Assembly (NCBI RefSeq): GCF_002979755.1
Contig: NZ_PCPP01000002.1
Coordinates: forward strand, 62,001-126,000
Length of the DNA: 64,000 bases
Direction of reading: 5' to 3'
DNA from: Chryseobacterium culicis
Lineage (GTDB): Bacteria > Bacteroidota > Bacteroidia > Flavobacteriales > Weeksellaceae
Numbering within the stretch: position 1 is the stretch's first letter; each line of letters begins with the position of its first letter. Positions 61,921-64,000 of the stretch are shown piece by piece. The position numbers and the translations under genes were made by a program. Under the pieces are notes generated by a model. It saw nothing but the letters and a program-made list of their open reading frames with translations, did no database searches and had not been told where the DNA came from.

Positions 61921-62484
61921 ATGAAATTACTTTTAGCATCCCAATCACCAAGAAGAAAAGAACTTCTTTCCAGCCTTGGTTTTGAATTTGAAGTCGTAAA
62001 AATAGACTGTGAGGAAATTATCCCTGAAAACATCAAAATAGAGGAAGCTGCAGCTTACCTTTCGGACTTAAAAGCAGAAGCTTTCAGAAGTCTGGAGGCA
62101 GATGAAGTACTTCTGACTGCTGATACGGTAGTCGCTATTGACCATCAAATTCTTGGAAAACCTAAAGATGAAGATGATGCCTTTGCAATGCTTCAAAGCC
62201 TTTCGGGAAGAACTCATCAGGTATATACGGGAATTACCATCAAAACAGCCAATACATCTTTTACAGAAACTGATGTAGCAGATGTTACACTGGCTGAGCT
62301 TTCGGATGAAGAAATAAACTATTATATTCAGAAGTATAAGCCTTTTGATAAAGCCGGCAGTTATGGTGTCCAGGAATGGCTGGGAATGGCAAAGATCACA
62401 AGCCTTACAGGAAGTTATTATACAATTATGGGGCTTCCTACTCATCTCGTTTATAAAATATTGAAAGAAACTGCTCTGATGTAA
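61921..62484 (+). CDS. maf: Maf-family nucleotide pyrophosphatase
   Basis: 187 residues: opening LLASQSPRRKELLSSLG (conserved SxSPRRxELL), ADTVVAID, GKPKDEDDAFAMLQSLSGRTHQVYTGI and the late GSYYTIMGLPTHLV. Maf proteins hydrolyse non-canonical or excess nucleoside triphosphates, typically dTTP, UTP or m7GTP, and slow septation in some species. It ends the three-gene operon. Confidence 0.95.
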   Translation: MKLLLASQSPRRKELLSSLGFEFEVVKIDCEEIIPENIKIEEAAAYLSDLKAEAFRSLEADEVLLTADTVVAIDHQILGKPKDEDDAFAMLQSLSGRTHQVYTGITIKTANTSFTETDVADVTLAELSDEEINYYIQKYKPFDKAGSYGVQEWLGMAKITSLTGSYYTIMGLPTHLVYKILKETALM

Positions 62485-62632
62485 GAGATTTTTGAAAATC
62501 CAAATGTCAGTTAAAGAAGAAATAAAATATTTTCGCAAGAAATATAAATATTATTCATTATAAAATTTTATTATTTTTACAAAATCATCAAATGCTGATA
62601 ATAAAAAGTAGATTAGCGAGTTATATTGAATA

Positions 62633-64000
62633 ATGAAAAAGAATATATTATTCCTTTTAGTGATATGCCTTGTTGCTTCCTGTGCTACCAAAACAAAAAA
62701 GCCAGAGCAGCGTTCAAGAGTATTAAAAGGGTTTTCCACATATTACAACACTCTGTTTAATGCAAAAGATGCGTTAAACAGTGAATTTACGACCAGAGAC
62801 AAAGGACATAAAGACAATTTCTATGCTCCTTACATTCCCATTCTGACTTATGAAGAACAGCCTTTGGGAAGTGATCTTGGGCAAACGGAAGCTTTTGCAG
62901 AAAATTCCATGAAGATGGCTGAAGTAGCCAACAGACCTTCGGGAAGAAGTAATTCTGGAGTTCCGAATATCCCTGGAGGACCTTCAGGAAACGGACCTTC
63001 AAGACCTGACGGAGAACAGAGTAAAGGAGCTACAACGCTGGAAATTGCGGAAGCTAAAGCTTTAAAAGCAATCAATAAATATTCTGTAACCAGAAATGGT
63101 GAAGAGAAAAATAAGCAGATTTTCGATGCCTATATGATCCTCGCTCAGGCAAGAATTTATCGAGGTAAATCTCTGGAAGCTCTGGATGCTCTCAATTATG
63201 TTTTCACTCATATGAAAGATGATAAAAGGATTGCATTGGCAAGAATTTATCAGGGTCTGGCTTATGATAAAATCAAAGATTATCACAGGGCACATGAAAC
63301 TTTTGCCAAACTGAAAGGAGAAGATATCAGTAAGAGCTATGCAAAACTGCTGAGCATTTACTATTCTGAATCTCTTCTTGAGGCCGGTAAAAAAGAAGAG
63401 TCGGCCAAGGAACTTGATGATGCTTTTGAACTGAATAGCAACAGAAAGCTGAAAAGCAGAATTGCTTATCTGAGAGGTCAGGTTCTGGAAAATCTTAACC
63501 AAAATGATAAAGCAAGAGAAAGCTATACAGCGGCTTATAAATACGCTAGTGATTTTGAATTTGAAGTAAAATCCCAGATTGCTATTGCCAAAACTTTTAA
63601 CGGCAAAGGCGACTATGCCGGTGCCAAAAATTATCTGGAAGGAATCAGTAAAAAAGGAATGTATGGCTCCAGAAAGAATGAATTTTACTATGCTTTGGGT
63701 TTAATGGCCAATAAAGCAGGAAAAAAAGACGAAGCTCAGCAATTCTTCAGAAAATCTCTTTTTGAAAAGGTTTCTGACCCTCAGATCCGTGGTTTGGCTT
63801 ATTATGAAATAGGAAAAAGCTACCTTGATAAGAATGATTATATCGGAGCCGGAAGCTATTATGATTCTGCACTGGCTGTAATGACTTATGAACCATCTAA
63901 AATCCTTTTAAAAGATCAGTCTGCATATATTAAAAAGATTTCCAGAAACTACTATCTGATCAAAAAGAATGACAGTATTCTTTCTCTGGCAAAGATGAGT
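62633..64000 (+). CDS. porW: PorW/SprE-type T9SS lipoprotein, cut by window edge
   Basis: The first 456 residues of a protein starting MKKNILFLLVICLVASCATK, with a lipobox at Cys17. LKGFSTYYNTLFNAKDAL is characteristic of the PorW/SprE lipoprotein of type IX secretion and gliding. A Pro/Ser/Gly-rich linker (about 100-125) leads to TPR repeats (about 140-450). The gene runs off the window. It fits the T9SS sorting domain seen on the phosphodiesterase at 18142. Confidence 0.85.
   Translation, partial: MKKNILFLLVICLVASCATKTKKPEQRSRVLKGFSTYYNTLFNAKDALNSEFTTRDKGHKDNFYAPYIPILTYEEQPLGSDLGQTEAFAENSMKMAEVANRPSGRSNSGVPNIPGGPSGNGPSRPDGEQSKGATTLEIAEAKALKAINKYSVTRNGEEKNKQIFDAYMILAQARIYRGKSLEALDALNYVFTHMKDDKRIALARIYQGLAYDKIKDYHRAHETFAKLKGEDISKSYAKLLSIYYSESLLEAGKKEESAKELDDAFELNSNRKLKSRIAYLRGQVLENLNQNDKARESYTAAYKYASDFEFEVKSQIAIAKTFNGKGDYAGAKNYLEGISKKGMYGSRKNEFYYALGLMANKAGKKDEAQQFFRKSLFEKVSDPQIRGLAYYEIGKSYLDKNDYIGAGSYYDSALAVMTYEPSKILLKDQSAYIKKISRNYYLIKKNDSILSLAKMS

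Noticed and set aside
1..64000. Search for integrase, phage or plasmid replication genes that would mark a genomic island
   Set aside because: None recognised, and base composition and gene style look uniform by eye, so transfer of the ADP-ribose locus is not claimed.

Overview
The window looks like chromosome of a member of the Flavobacteriia (Bacteroidota), most like Chryseobacterium or a close relative. The reasons are: AT-rich DNA, TonB-dependent receptors with N-terminal carboxypeptidase-regulatory-like domains, a GLPGLI protein, a type IX secretion (T9SS) C-terminal sorting domain on a secreted phosphodiesterase, a PorW/SprE-type T9SS lipoprotein at the right edge, and promoters of the TAnnTTTG type. 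I saw no transposase, integrase, phage structural gene or CRISPR array. The genus is an inference.

Layout. 1-11,140: tail of a GH3-family gene, two lipoproteins, two tandem membrane-anchored EEP hydrolases, a rhomboid protease, mutL with a degraded endonuclease motif, a YoaK membrane protein, a two-component system and an XRE-cupin regulator. 11,450-19,995: a compact locus of TonB receptor, MFS carrier, FAD amine oxidase-like enzyme and phosphonatase-like HAD hydrolase, followed by a secreted phosphodiesterase with a LamG insert and T9SS tail. It reads as a scavenging pathway for aminophosphonates or their esters. 20,000-24,000: a GNAT enzyme, a MocR regulator, an XRE regulator and a LolA-like protein. 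24,030-24,700: a tandemly duplicated Leu-Gly-Leu tRNA triplet in which one tRNA-Gly copy has diverged. 24,876-36,176: a DUF3127 protein with an SSB-like tail, aat, a DMT exporter, TPR protein, quinone reductase, Crp regulator, glmM and feoAB. 36,280-41,900: three tandem small secreted two-cysteine proteins, GLPGLI, DinB and a large TonB-like receptor. 42,300-45,000: a JmjC-like cupin protein and an M14 peptidase.

The most striking region is 45,110-55,010, an NAD+/ADP-ribose gene island on the minus strand. It encodes a NADAR protein, 2OG-Fe(II) oxygenase, coiled-coil protein, VWA protein, divergent adenylosuccinate synthetase, small ADP-ribosylation/crystallin-J1-type protein, TIGR02452 PARG-like hydrolase, DUF4291 protein, macrodomain, sirtuin, ADP-ribosylglycohydrolase, RNA 2'-phosphotransferase and PPP-type phosphatase. 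Upstream lies a Nudix-winged-helix regulator of the NrtR type. I find four matching 21-bp imperfect palindromes, all next to the starts of three transcription units: the regulator, the NADAR gene (two sites) and the 11-gene operon. The simplest model is that an ADP-ribose-sensing repressor controls a set of enzymes that attach, remove and recycle ADP-ribose on proteins or nucleic acids.

55,100-64,000: a DUF1579 lipoprotein, lepA, an ECF sigma operon, a DUF2520/HAD/Maf operon and the start of a PorW/SprE-type gene cut by the window edge.
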